A stretch of 64,000 nt of DNA from positions 1-64,000 of the forward strand of contig JBBQWM010000013.1 in NCBI GenBank assembly GCA_038210655.1, given 5' to 3'. Under the pieces are notes generated by a model that worked only from the letters and a program-made list of their open reading frames with translations, had not been told where the DNA came from and did no database searches. Positions 1-8,189 of this stretch are shown here, one piece after another; within the stretch, counting starts at the first letter, position 1, and each line of letters opens with the position of its first letter. Source of the DNA: 54-19 sp038210655 (GTDB lineage: Bacteria > Chloroflexota > Chloroflexia > Chloroheliales > Chloroheliaceae). The position numbers were made by a program, and so were the translations under genes.

Positions 1-190
1 TCGCCCCATAGCCGTCAACATAAGAATAATATACTATTAACAAATTGTGAGCGTAAAGCAATTGAGTTCAAAGGCTTAAATCAGTAAGTTCTGGTAAGAG
101 ACTGAAACAATGCAACGGTATTTAGTTTTGAGCCTGTACTAGTTATACTCATAATTGGCTTATACTATGTTATTTATAAATTGACGGCTA

Positions 191-219
191 TGGGCGACCA
201 TAAAGATCGCCCCTACAAA
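191..219. repeat. half copy of GGGCGACC hairpin repeat
   Basis: The stretch reads GGGCGACCATAAAGATCGCC followed by CCTACAAAG, one arm of the dispersed GGGCGACC/GGTCGCCCCTAC family. It lies upstream of the first GNAT gene. An open frame from 181 runs through it, giving repeat-derived residues that are unlikely to belong to the protein. Confidence 0.8.
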
Positions 220-264
220 GATTGGTTCCAAGTTATAGCCAGTTTACACTACAGAAGGAGCAAG

Positions 265-756
265 ATGTCATCTGAGGTAAGTGAGATAAATGTCCGGCGG
301 GCTGGGCCGGAAGATGCCGAGACCTTGATAGACTTAATTTGTGCGCTGGCCGATTTCGAGGAATTGCCGCGCCCGGACGAGGCCGCTCGCACCCGCTTGA
401 TCGAACACGGTTTTGGCCCGCAACCCAAATTTGAGGTCTTTCTGGCCGAGGTCGGTGGGCAGGCGGTCGGCTACACGATCAGCTTTGAGACCTATTCGAC
501 CTTTTTGGCCCGCCCGACTTTCTTTCTGGAAGACCTTTTTGTGTTGCCCGACTACCGCAAGGTAGGGGCCGGGCTGGCTCTTTTCAAAAATTGCGTGGCC
601 GAGGCCCGTCGGCGGGAGTGTGGGCGGATGGAGTGGATGGTGCTGGACTGGAACGAAAACGCCATCCGCTTTTACGAAAGGCTGGGCGCAAAACGATTAG
701 CCGAGTGGTTGCCCTACCGCCTGACCGAAACTGACCTGGCCCGCCTCGCCGATTGA
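265..756 (+). CDS. GNAT family N-acetyltransferase
   Basis: Predicted single-domain acyl-CoA-dependent N-acetyltransferase of about 163 residues; the substrate cannot be told from sequence. The N-terminal strand starts INVRRAGPEDAETLIDLI. The core strand FFLEDLFVLPDYRKVGAGLALF carries the acetyl-CoA loop in the form R-K-V-G-A-G, and the C-terminal part WNENAIRFYERLGAK is typical of GNAT motif B. The ATG at 265 is chosen because AGAAGGAG lies just before it; the open frame extends back to 181, but that part is translated repeat. Possible -10 boxes (TATACT) lie near 140-170. Divergent in function from its neighbours; probably monocistronic. Confidence 0.85.
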   Translation: MSSEVSEINVRRAGPEDAETLIDLICALADFEELPRPDEAARTRLIEHGFGPQPKFEVFLAEVGGQAVGYTISFETYSTFLARPTFFLEDLFVLPDYRKVGAGLALFKNCVAEARRRECGRMEWMVLDWNENAIRFYERLGAKRLAEWLPYRLTETDLARLAD

Positions 757-858
757 CCGCGCCCGGCTATGACTAAAAGGTCGGTAGGTCTCGGTTGGCT
801 ACAAATTGAAGTAGAGATCGTGGCCCTTTCATTTGGTAGAAAGGCCACCGAAAATGGC

Positions 859-1293
859 CTATTTCAAGGACTCTATATCGCGCTCCTGCACCTGGCTGAA
901 GAAGTAGACCGGCTTACAGGTTTTGAGTTGTGGCTCATACTGACCGCGCCATTCCGGTAAGCCGCAGCCCCATTCGCAGACCCACTCCAACACGACCGCC
1001 ACCGACACGCCGGTTCGGGTGTTATAAAGTACTCCCGACTCGCTTTCCAGCCCGGTCGAAGGGCAAAGGTTTTTCTCAAAGCCAGCCGGATAGAACTCGA
1101 TTTCGCTCGGTTCAAGACCCATTTTTAGCAGATCGTTATGCAATTGGCGGGCTTGCTCCCGTCGGTAAACCAGTTGCAAGTCGCGCACTTCCTCAACGGT
1201 CTGCCCCCGCATTTCCGGGTCGCCGACCATAACCGTTTCCTCGAAGTGGCTCAGACCGGCTGGTAATACCGGCAAAAATCGCTTGGTCGCCAT
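859..1293 (-). CDS. hypothetical protein (about 144 aa)
   Basis: Not recognised. The frame encodes a soluble, acidic protein beginning MATKRFLPVLPAGLSHFEE, with several Cys residues (LCPST, WVCEWGCGLPEW, LKTCKP) in the C-terminal half that could be structural or metal-binding. The ATG at 1293 is preceded by AAGAAGGTGGG at good spacing; an in-frame GTG at 1302 lies inside that ribosome site and is less likely. It converges with the GNAT gene at 265-756. No close functional hint from neighbours. Confidence 0.6.
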   Translation of the reverse strand: MATKRFLPVLPAGLSHFEETVMVGDPEMRGQTVEEVRDLQLVYRREQARQLHNDLLKMGLEPSEIEFYPAGFEKNLCPSTGLESESGVLYNTRTGVSVAVVLEWVCEWGCGLPEWRGQYEPQLKTCKPVYFFSQVQERDIESLK

Positions 1294-1483
1294 GTTTCCC
1301 ACCTTCTTTTTAGTGCTAAGTACTGAGCGCTGGGGCCGTCTAATATTTAGAATATAGGCTCAACCCAGACGCTTCAGGCTCAAGTCAATTTATCTTATTT
1401 GGGAGCAATTAAAACTAGCCGCGTTACGGCGGTAGTTTTATCTTTAGCATAATCGAGGTGAGGGTTTGGGGCAGTAGTAGAGG

Positions 1484-2098
1484 CTACACCGTGAAATCGA
1501 GAGCCGACCTGACTTTGTCGTCCGCACGGTCGGTCTGCTCTTGCAAGCGTTGGAAGTAATCTTTGATATTGCAACTCATAATCGCTACATTGTGGGTTTG
1601 GCCCTGATTATCTTTTACGTAATCGGTCAAAATACCTTCGTGGACATAGCCAATTTGCTTGAGGATTTTGATCGCACTGAGGGCATCAGCCCGCACTTCT
1701 GATTTGATCTTCTCGATCCCCAAATCGAGGGCCAGTCCGCCAATCTCGCTTGCCATGATCCGGCCCAGTCCAAGACCGCGCATATTTTCGTGGACAATCA
1801 TCCAGGTTTCACCAACGTGACTGTACCAGGGAACCCGGTAGGTTTTGAGCAAGGCTACCGCTACGATCCGTCCGTTTACTTCTGCCAGCATTGGAAAGGC
1901 TTCTTCCCAGTGTGGCCCGCCAAACCAACCTTGCAAACTTTCCTGGTCGCTTAGATCGTACTCAAGGAAATCGCGTTGGTCTTCCGGGACGCTCAAAAAG
2001 AAAAGCGCCAGGCGGGTCTCATCGTCGTGAGTGGCAATTCGTATAATAGCGTTCTCGCCATCGCGTAATTCTATCTCTTTCGGGTAATCATCCAGCAT
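1484..2098 (-). CDS. GNAT family N-acetyltransferase
   Basis: A 204-residue acetyltransferase. After an N-terminal strand (AIIRIATHDDETRLALFFLS) comes the central region GETWMIVHENMRGLGLGRIM, in which R-G-L-G-L-G is the acetyl-CoA pyrophosphate loop (Q/RxxGxG/A). The part LSAIKILKQIGYVHEGILTDYV matches the last GNAT motif, with the I-G-Y-V-H-E-G wording common in ribosomal-protein or amino-acid acetyltransferases. Substrate unknown. No strong ribosome site precedes the ATG at 2098. It stands alone between intergenic stretches. Confidence 0.85.
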   Translation of the reverse strand: MLDDYPKEIELRDGENAIIRIATHDDETRLALFFLSVPEDQRDFLEYDLSDQESLQGWFGGPHWEEAFPMLAEVNGRIVAVALLKTYRVPWYSHVGETWMIVHENMRGLGLGRIMASEIGGLALDLGIEKIKSEVRADALSAIKILKQIGYVHEGILTDYVKDNQGQTHNVAIMSCNIKDYFQRLQEQTDRADDKVRSALDFTV

Positions 2099-2416
2099 TT
2101 TTACTTAGTCCAGTCTTGTCCCTTAAAAAAAGCCGCCTAATTCTTACTAGCTATATCAATTTTAGCATGTTTAGCCCAATGCTACAAGACAGCTTCCCAT
2201 GTATTATGAATGTCGATTTGCAAAGACGAGGCTTTGCCACTCCCTAAACTAAATTTGAATATACAAAGGTTACAAAATAGGCTTCTTTTCTTATAGCTTT
2301 TGGCTTGCTTCCAGGGATAATTAAGGTCTATTGTAAGGTTGGTGTGATAGAATGGCTCTGATATGACGGTTTAGTCGAGTCGAATCTTAGCCGAAAGCAA
2401 TCTTTATAACATAATT
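2099..2416. other. intergenic region, no gene seen
   Basis: An AT-rich 318-base gap between divergent genes. It must hold promoters for both. I see no repeat or RNA structure that I can support. A TATAAC at 2405-2410 is so close to the ATG at 2417 that the following mRNA could be leaderless; no ribosome site is visible there. Confidence 0.4.
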
Positions 2417-3715
2417 ATGTCCAATAACGTCCAGGTTGATCTAGCTGCTTCCTCCGAACAACCCGAAACACCACCACCTGCGCCAAAACCCCGCAAGCGG
2501 CGCTTTCGCTTGTCCCGGTTCTACCGCGAAAATCGAGAGCCTATCGACCTTTGGATTAGCTGGCGATTGGCTTTGCTGGTAGTGCCGGTGCTGATCGGGG
2601 TGCTGATCCCACGTGGCCCAGCCTCGCCCGTCACTTTCAATAGCTTTGGCGATCTGGTGCGAGAGCGCACGATGTGGGGTTGGACACATTGGGATGGCGA
2701 TTGGTACGCCGACATTGCCGAGCAAGGCTATTGGCGCGACTTTAACGTGGCTTACTATCCCCTCTATCCCCACCTGATCCGCTGGTTGGGCTTCTTTTTG
2801 ACGGTCGGTCATACCAGCGTGGATGTTTTTAAGATGGCAGGGCTGCTGATTTCTTCGGGAGCGGCGCTGGCAACCTGTATTTTGTTCTATCGGCTGGCCC
2901 GGCTCGAATACGATACCGACATCGCCCGGTTGAGCGTGGCTTATTTGCTGGCCTTCCCGACCGCCTTTTTTATGGCGGCAGTTTATACCGAGAGTTTGTT
3001 TTTAGCCCTGGCAATTGGAGCCTATTACGCGGCCCGAACGAACCGCTGGGGTTGGGCGATGGCGCTGGCGGCGCTGGCGGCGCTGACCAAAAACCAGGGT
3101 ATCTTTGTGGCGCTGGCTTTGTTGGTCGAATACGGACAGCAACGCGAATGGAACTGGCGCAAGCTCGACCGCAAGCTGCTTTATTTCGCGCTCCCGGTCA
3201 TGACGCTTGGCGGTTGGTTCGTCTGGAACACCATCACCTTTCAGAATTCGACCATTTTTGTCGCCAGCACCCAAAAATACTTCTTGCGCTATTTTAGCTG
3301 GCCCTGGCAGACGATGGGCGCAGCCTTCCGGCGCATCAACGATCTGGACGACCAGACGGGAGCATGGCTGGCCCTGACTTATCAGCCGGACAATGTGCCG
3401 TTCCTCGATTTGATGTTTACGCTGGCTTTTATCGGGCTGGCGGCGGTGGCGATTTGGGCCACTTTGCGGGGTAAGCTACGGCCTACCTATCTGGTACTAT
3501 TCCTGTTTTGCATGCTCCAACCGCTTTCTGCGCCCGCCGAATGGAGCATTCTTAATTCACTACCACGCTACGTACTGATAATCTTCCCGGCTTTCTTCCT
3601 GCTGGCCCTGGCCGGACGACGCTGGCCTAGCTTTAATCGCTTCTATTTTATGTTCAGCCTACCCCTGATGGGCCTTCTAGTAGCCCGCTTCACGATGGGC
3701 TACTGGGTAGCATGA
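2417..3715 (+). CDS. PIG-V-like membrane mannosyltransferase, paralogue 1
   Basis: A 432-residue polytopic protein resembling the GPI mannosyltransferase 2 (PIG-V) family of GT-C enzymes, which transfer mannose from a polyprenyl-phosphate donor on the outer face of the membrane. After a basic, Pro-rich cytoplasmic tail (residues 15-40) comes a first membrane helix, then the family-type loop WTHWDGDWYADIAEQGYW followed by AYYPLYPHLIRWLG; the W-D-G-x-W-Y part holds the putative catalytic Asp. Roughly nine to ten hydrophobic segments follow, ending FTMGYWVA. The gene at 4051-5310 is a close paralogue in tandem. The glycan acceptor in bacteria is unknown. Confidence 0.85.
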   Translation: MSNNVQVDLAASSEQPETPPPAPKPRKRRFRLSRFYRENREPIDLWISWRLALLVVPVLIGVLIPRGPASPVTFNSFGDLVRERTMWGWTHWDGDWYADIAEQGYWRDFNVAYYPLYPHLIRWLGFFLTVGHTSVDVFKMAGLLISSGAALATCILFYRLARLEYDTDIARLSVAYLLAFPTAFFMAAVYTESLFLALAIGAYYAARTNRWGWAMALAALAALTKNQGIFVALALLVEYGQQREWNWRKLDRKLLYFALPVMTLGGWFVWNTITFQNSTIFVASTQKYFLRYFSWPWQTMGAAFRRINDLDDQTGAWLALTYQPDNVPFLDLMFTLAFIGLAAVAIWATLRGKLRPTYLVLFLFCMLQPLSAPAEWSILNSLPRYVLIIFPAFFLLALAGRRWPSFNRFYFMFSLPLMGLLVARFTMGYWVA

Positions 3716-3716
3716 G

Positions 3717-3757
3717 GGAAATGCAGAAGTCAGAAGTCAGAATGCAGAATAAAAGTC
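3717..3757. repeat. heptanucleotide-type repeat
   Basis: AATGCAGAAGTCAGAAGTCAG and following GAATGCAGAATAAAAGTC form a short, imperfect 7-bp-period array directly after the stop codon of the first mannosyltransferase gene. The same GAATGCA/AAGTCAG units recur at several other gene ends in the window. Confidence 0.7.
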
Positions 3758-3879
3758 GGGAATTATCGGTTTGGGGAGTTGGGAGGAAGAGTTCGGATGT
3801 ATAGGCGGGGTGGGCAGGGTGTGCAGTAAGGCCAAAGCAGTTAGCTCGTTCGATAGCTATATCTATAGGAAAATTATTT

Positions 3880-3980
3880 GTAGCTACTCAGGCCGGGCGA
3901 CCACATAGGGTCGCCCCTACCCAAAATCCTTTGTAGGGGCGACCCTATGTGGTCGCCCAAAGGGGAGGCTGAGTATTTAC
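3880..3980. repeat. GGGCGACC hairpin element with GTAACTACTCAG-type ends
   Basis: A 101-bp inverted repeat. The outer arms are GTAGCTACTCAGGCC and GGCTGAGTATTTAC; the inner arms are GGGCGACCACATAGGGTCGC and its reverse complement, separated by about 20 bases. Copies with the same outer arms lie at 11249-11349 and 31175-31276. Confidence 0.85.
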
Positions 3981-3984
3981 AATT

Positions 3985-4023
3985 ATTTTATCCTGTAAAT
4001 CCTGTCTATCCCTGTTAATTCTA
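3985..4023. repeat. TCCTGTAAATCCTGTC short repeat
   Basis: TATCCTGTAAATCCTGTC continuing TATCCCTGTTAATTC. The reverse complement, AACAGGGATAGACAGGATAA, lies at 33648-33670, so this is another small dispersed, period-7-to-9 repeat. Confidence 0.55.
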
Positions 4024-4050
4024 AAAGACGTATGTGAGTAAGATAACCCT

Positions 4051-5310
4051 ATGATAGAAATTGCAAGAGAGAGCCAAATCGCGCCGGTAAAGCCCAAAAA
4101 GCGGCGGTTGCACATCGTCAAATTTTACTACCGAAATCAGGAGCCGATCCAAATTTGGTTAAGCTGGCGATTGGTCTTATTCTTGCTATCGATCCTGGCC
4201 GGAGCGTTGATCCCTTCGATTTGGGACCCGCTGCCAACCACGCCGGGCGAGATTTGGTCGGAACGGTTGATCGGAGGGTGGTCGCGCTGGGACGGCGAGT
4301 GGTATCAGAAGATTGCTACCAACGGCTATTGGAGCGATGAGCCAGTCGCATTTTACCCGCTCTATCCCCATCTCATGCGCTGGTTGGGTTGGGCCTTAAC
4401 GCTGGGCCACCCTTTCCCGAATATGTATCTGGTGACAGGGCTGATTATATCGACTGTTGCCAGCTTTGCGATGGCGATCTGGCTTTATAAGCTGGCCCGC
4501 TTCGAGTATGACGGCGAAATTGCCCGTTTGACCCTGACCTACTTTTTGCTTTTCCCCACCGCCTTTTTCCTGATTGCGGTCTACACCGAGAGTTTGTTTT
4601 TGGCACTGGCTATCGGGGCTTTTTATGCCGCCCGTACTAATCGTTGGGGGATGGCCCTCTTTTTGACCGCCCTGACGGTGCTGACTAAAAATCAGGGTGT
4701 GTTCGTGGCAATCGCCTTGCTGGTCGAATATGGGCAGCAACGTGAGTGGAACTGGCGCAAGCTCGACCGCAAGCTGCTTTATTTTGGCCTCCCGGCGTTG
4801 GCGATGGGCGGTTGGATGCTTTATAACTGGCTGGCTTTTGGCAATCCGCTGGCCTTCCTGAGCGCAACCCAAAAATATTGGTATCGCTATTTTAGCTGGC
4901 CCTGGGCCACTTTTCGGGATGGTTTTTCCCGGCTTTACGGCGTGGATGAGACCGGCACAAGCCTCGCTCTCAATCATCAGGATTACGACGCGCAGTTGCT
5001 TGACATAATAGTAACCAGTTGCTTTTTGATCTTGATCCCGGTGGTGATCCGCGTAACCCGGCGCAACAAACTTCGCCTGACCTATGCGGTTTTCTTCGCT
5101 TTTTGCCTGTTCCAACCGCTTTCCGCGCCGCGCAGCATTAGCATTTTGACCTCCTTGCCCCGCTATTTGATCGTGATTTTCCCGGTTTTCTTTTTGTTGG
5201 CGAAGGCTGGGCGGCGGTTTCCATTCTTTCACCGGGCTTATTTCTTTATCGGATTGCCGCTTTTGGGCTTACTGGTAGCCCGGTTTACGCTTGGCTATTG
5301 GGTAGCTTAA
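4051..5310 (+). CDS. PIG-V-like membrane mannosyltransferase, paralogue 2
   Basis: A 419-residue GT-C membrane protein closely similar over its full length to the preceding gene: the basic N-terminal tail, SRWDGEWYQKIATNGYWSD, FYPLYPHLMRWLGW, the block RNQEPIQIWLSWRL, the stretch QQREWNWRKLDRKLLYF and the C-terminal ARFTLGYWVA all have counterparts. The putative catalytic Asp of W-D-G-x-W-Y is kept. Retention of the loop in both copies suggests two active enzymes with different acceptors or steps, not one active and one decayed copy. No ribosome site is obvious. The two genes are separated by 335 bases of repeats, so they are probably transcribed independently. Confidence 0.85.
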   Translation: MIEIARESQIAPVKPKKRRLHIVKFYYRNQEPIQIWLSWRLVLFLLSILAGALIPSIWDPLPTTPGEIWSERLIGGWSRWDGEWYQKIATNGYWSDEPVAFYPLYPHLMRWLGWALTLGHPFPNMYLVTGLIISTVASFAMAIWLYKLARFEYDGEIARLTLTYFLLFPTAFFLIAVYTESLFLALAIGAFYAARTNRWGMALFLTALTVLTKNQGVFVAIALLVEYGQQREWNWRKLDRKLLYFGLPALAMGGWMLYNWLAFGNPLAFLSATQKYWYRYFSWPWATFRDGFSRLYGVDETGTSLALNHQDYDAQLLDIIVTSCFLILIPVVIRVTRRNKLRLTYAVFFAFCLFQPLSAPRSISILTSLPRYLIVIFPVFFLLAKAGRRFPFFHRAYFFIGLPLLGLLVARFTLGYWVA

Positions 5311-5460
5311 CCACTTGTTTATCGTAAATATATCCGGTTGTCCTGGCCTGAGTTGCTAGAGGGTGGTTTTTTGGGTTATACTAAACCTATAGATAGAAGA
5401 TCGCTCTGTGGATTTGATTTGTCTATGCCTAGCTACAGATGTTCAGAAAAGATTTAGAAG

Positions 5461-5534
5461 GTAGGGGCGACTCTTGTGGTCGCCCGTAAACACTCGGCTC
5501 GCTCTTCGAGGGCGACCACAAGGGTCGCCCCTAC
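5461..5534. repeat. GGGCGACC hairpin element
   Basis: Arms GTAGGGGCGACTCTTGTGGT and its reverse complement (GACCACAAGGGTCGCCCCTAC) enclose a 25-base spacer. It sits just upstream of the alpha/beta hydrolase gene. Confidence 0.85.
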
Positions 5535-5569
5535 AAAACATTTTCTTGTAATTTGAAGGATTGCTAAAA

Positions 5570-6388
5570 TTGACTGAACTTGTACAAAGCGTCAGATCAG
5601 GCCAAACCGAACTCTACCCGTCGCAACCTCTGAATATCGAACACGTTTATATGTATAAGGATGGTTTGCGGGTACATTATCAGGTAGCCGGGCCGCTTGA
5701 TGCGCCGCCACTGATCTTGCTGCACGGCATCGGCGGGTGCGTCAACTGGTGGCAGGAGAATTTCGGCGCGTTTAGCCAGCATTTTCGGACTTATGCGCTC
5801 GACTTGCCGGGTTTTGGGCAGACCTGGCGGCTGCGGGAAGCCGTTACAATAGAAGCGAAGGCCGCTTTTGTGCGGCGTTGGATGGGCTGGCTCGGCCTAG
5901 AAAGGGCCGCTTTCCTGGGGCATAGTATGGGTGGGCAGATTGCCATTCGGTTGGCGGCTCACCATCCGGCCCTGGTCGAGCGTTTGATCGCGGCGGCTCC
6001 CAGCGGCCTATGGTTGACCCTGCCCGAACGGTTGCGTTGGGCGCGAGAAATGCCCAAAGTGCTGGTTCCACTCCATCAAACCCTGACGATTGCGACCGGC
6101 ACGATGCGGACTGATCTGGTAGCGCTTGGGTTGTCCTTACGAGCTATCCTGGCCGACCGCGATGCCGCCGCCAGTCTACAAGCCCTGACCGTCCCGATCT
6201 TGTTGTTGTGGGGTCGGGCCGATGGAGTGGTTCCACCTGCACTTGGCCCACGCACGTTAGAGTTGATCCGGCAGGCTCCGGCCCGTCTCGAATATATCGA
6301 GCGCGGCACTCATAATGCAATGTTCGATCAGGCTACTCGCTTCAATGAACTGGCCTTGCGCTTTCTGTTGGAAGAGCGGGCCACCTGA
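5570..6388 (+). CDS. alpha/beta hydrolase
   Basis: About 272 residues with the complete alpha/beta-hydrolase plan. The oxyanion-hole region is PPLILLHGIGGCVNWWQEN, the nucleophile elbow is FLGHSMGGQIA (G-x-S-x-G), the acid is in LLWGRADGVVPP, and the catalytic His is in ERGTHNAMFDQ near the end. The closest general type is the MhpC/BphD or lipase-like esterase group; the substrate is not predictable. The start is uncertain: GAAGGA at 5555-5560 fits TTG 5570 (an in-frame TTG at 5561 is too close), and ATG 5651 would lose the first strand. Confidence 0.85.
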   Translation: MTELVQSVRSGQTELYPSQPLNIEHVYMYKDGLRVHYQVAGPLDAPPLILLHGIGGCVNWWQENFGAFSQHFRTYALDLPGFGQTWRLREAVTIEAKAAFVRRWMGWLGLERAAFLGHSMGGQIAIRLAAHHPALVERLIAAAPSGLWLTLPERLRWAREMPKVLVPLHQTLTIATGTMRTDLVALGLSLRAILADRDAAASLQALTVPILLLWGRADGVVPPALGPRTLELIRQAPARLEYIERGTHNAMFDQATRFNELALRFLLEERAT

Positions 6389-6555
6389 ATAGGTTTTAAT
6401 AAGACCATTCAGATTTATAACGAGGTATTAACGTCGGTCGCTATAATTAGAAGTAGTTAGAAAGTAAGGCAATGCAGCCTCAAGACGGTTATCACGGTTG
6501 GTGGTAAATGTGGACTGCCAGCATGATGAAGCCGTAGAATGTCAAAAGAGGTAAA

Positions 6556-7062
6556 ATGATTTTCCACGAGGAATTTTATCTAAATTTTTCGGTTCAAGAA
6601 GCCTGGGAGTTTTTTTCGGACTTTCCCAGTCCGATCAAAGTTTTGCCGGGTGTCCTACAGGTGCGCGAGACCAGCCCTCTAAAATATCTCGGCGCAGTCA
6701 AGACCCATATTGGACCCTTTGGTTTTGTCTTTCGGGGCGATATGAATATCACAAAGGTCGATCCGATTACCCGCGAGGTAGTGCTTCAGGGCGCGGCCCA
6801 CGATCACAATCTAGGCGGTCATTTTACCGCGACGGCCTACACTCGCACTGTGCCAGTTGGCCCGCAACGTACCCGTGTCACCCTCGAAGTCCATGTCGGA
6901 TTGGGGGGTATTATGGGCAAAGTCGGGATGTGGTTGCTCAAGCCAAAAGCCCACAGTATTGTCCAGCACTACGCCGAATTGGTCGGTCAAGAACTGGGTC
7001 AGCGCCGCATGCGTCGCGCTCTCCAACCGTCCGCCCCGCGCAAATTGGCGACAGTTTCTTGA
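6556..7062 (+). CDS. CoxG-like SRPBCC family protein
   Basis: 168 residues of the START/SRPBCC helix-grip fold, most like CoxG (carbon monoxide dehydrogenase subunit G family) or polyketide cyclase/dehydrase-type lipid-binding proteins. The sequence starts with FSVQEAWEFFSDFPSPIKVLPG, the typical xxVWxxLxDxxxxxxxxPG pattern, and ends in the long C-terminal helix. No cox or CO dehydrogenase genes are nearby, so a role in CO oxidation is not implied. AGAGG precedes the ATG. The protein ends KLATVS just where a heptamer array begins. Confidence 0.75.
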   Translation: MIFHEEFYLNFSVQEAWEFFSDFPSPIKVLPGVLQVRETSPLKYLGAVKTHIGPFGFVFRGDMNITKVDPITREVVLQGAAHDHNLGGHFTATAYTRTVPVGPQRTRVTLEVHVGLGGIMGKVGMWLLKPKAHSIVQHYAELVGQELGQRRMRRALQPSAPRKLATVS

Positions 7063-7364
7063 ATGCAGAATTTAGAATGCAGAATGCAGAATAGTAAGAA
7101 GGTATCCGAAAGATCGATTGCTTGACGGACGGTCTATGGGCGGAGCCATATCGAACGAGGGATGAGGGGTGAAGGATGAGGGATGAAAGGGTACTGAGGA
7201 CTGAGTAGTCCGATTGTATGACATTGCTCTGCCAATGGATGACTTGGGGACGGTCTATGGGCGGAGCCATATCCAACAAAATGTCCCGGCCCCTGTGAGA
7301 CATTGCTCCGCCAATGGACGGCCCCAAGTCATCCCTCATCCTTCATCCCTCCCATTCTGCCTTC
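7063..7364. repeat. cluster of heptamer arrays and nested direct repeats
   Basis: This 300-base gap is almost wholly repeat. GAATGCAGAATTTAGAATGC and more GAATGCA units start at the stop codon (to 7091). GATGAGGGGTGAAGGATGAG-type units run at 7157-7190 and, inverted, at 7328-7352. A unit GACGGTCTATGGGCGGAGCC occurs at about 7128 and 7249, and GACATTGCTCYGCCAATGGA at about 7219 and 7298. No gene is supported. Confidence 0.75.
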
Positions 7365-7760
7365 CTACAGCCCAATCCCGGATATTTTCTCGATTTGCAT
7401 GCGGACGCTAACGCGCTGCTCTTTGGAAAATTGGTTCCGCATCATCTCTTTGGCCCGTTCGGGGCCGTGATAGCGGGTCACAATCGCTTCTATGTCCTTT
7501 TGGGCGTTAGCTTCATCCAGGATCGCCCGACCTTTGAGGGTGACGTAGCGATAGCCATCTTCGACGCATAGGCTCATACGCGGGTCGCGCCTCAAGTTCA
7601 TATCTTTGAGCCGCCCTTTAGCGGTGTTCATAATGATTTCGTCGCCGCGCAATTCGTACCATACGACAGTTAGCTGAGGGGTGCCGTCCCGGTTGAGGGT
7701 TGCAGCCACCGCAAAACGCGGTTCATCCAGGAATCTACGCACAGACTCAGTTAGCTCCAT
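7365..7760 (-). CDS. PPOX class (F420-dependent type) oxidoreductase
   Basis: 131 residues of the pyridoxamine-5-phosphate-oxidase-like split-barrel fold. The N-terminal part FLDEPRFAVAATLNRDGTPQ followed by LTVVWYELRGDEIIMNTAKGR, with R-L-K-D-M-N-L-R-R-D-P-R, is the signature of the small PPOX class F420-dependent group seen in Actinobacteria and Chloroflexota; flavin use (FMN or F420) cannot be told apart here. The C-terminal end lies in repeat sequence. Convergent with the CoxG-like gene. No F420 synthesis genes are in the window. Confidence 0.8.
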   Translation of the reverse strand: MELTESVRRFLDEPRFAVAATLNRDGTPQLTVVWYELRGDEIIMNTAKGRLKDMNLRRDPRMSLCVEDGYRYVTLKGRAILDEANAQKDIEAIVTRYHGPERAKEMMRNQFSKEQRVSVRMQIEKISGIGL

Positions 7761-7900
7761 CTTGTTATATCTTCCTTTTCTAGCCCAGGCCGCTTTGCCG
7801 GGTACTCCACTCTTAACAGAAGCCTGGAAATAATTCTCAGGTTCACACGAATTGGTCAGGATATTCGCAAAAATCGCCTTAACATCGGGTCAAAGTCTAC

Positions 7901-7926
7901 AGGGCGACCATTACGGTCGCCCCTAG
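7901..7926. repeat. half copy of GGGCGACC hairpin repeat
   Basis: AGGGCGACCATTACGGTCGC followed by CCCTAG: a single short palindromic arm of the family, without the second arm. Confidence 0.65.
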
Positions 7927-7997
7927 CGTGAGGTATCCGAGCCTCAAAGTGCAGTTTACCTTGCCCGGCTTTTTTTTACAAGGCTATACGATGGGCT

Positions 7998-8180
7998 GGG
8001 TGCGCGTCAATTTTTTGCACGGGTTCAAACAGTACTAGCAGGAGACTGTGAAAACCTAGCTCCAAACTATTCAAAAAATATATTAGAAAAATTTCCGCAG
8101 AAAATTTTTCTAATATATACTGACCTCACCGGTTTCGGGTGTAGCCCAGCCTGGCTAGTTTGTAAAAAATTAACGCGCAC
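7998..8180. mobile_element. MITE-like hairpin element, copy 1
   Basis: 183 bp. Left end GGGTGCGCGTCAATTTTTTG, right end TTGTAAAAAATTAACGCGCA followed by C, an imperfect terminal inverted repeat. The centre (8078-8118) is a 17-bp perfect AT-rich stem with a 7-base loop. It is flanked by direct repeats TACGATGGGCT at 7987-7997 and 8181-8191, which looks like an 11-bp target duplication; the right one overlaps the stop codon of the neighbouring dehydrogenase gene. No coding capacity. Confidence 0.85.
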
Positions 8181-8189
8181 TACGATGGG

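Noticed and set aside
181..264. Upstream extension of the first GNAT gene
   Set aside because: It encodes a GGGCGACC repeat arm, and a good ribosome site precedes the ATG at 265.
4396..5232. 278-codon open frame on the minus strand
   Set aside because: Shadow of the second mannosyltransferase gene; Gln/Lys-rich translation without motifs.
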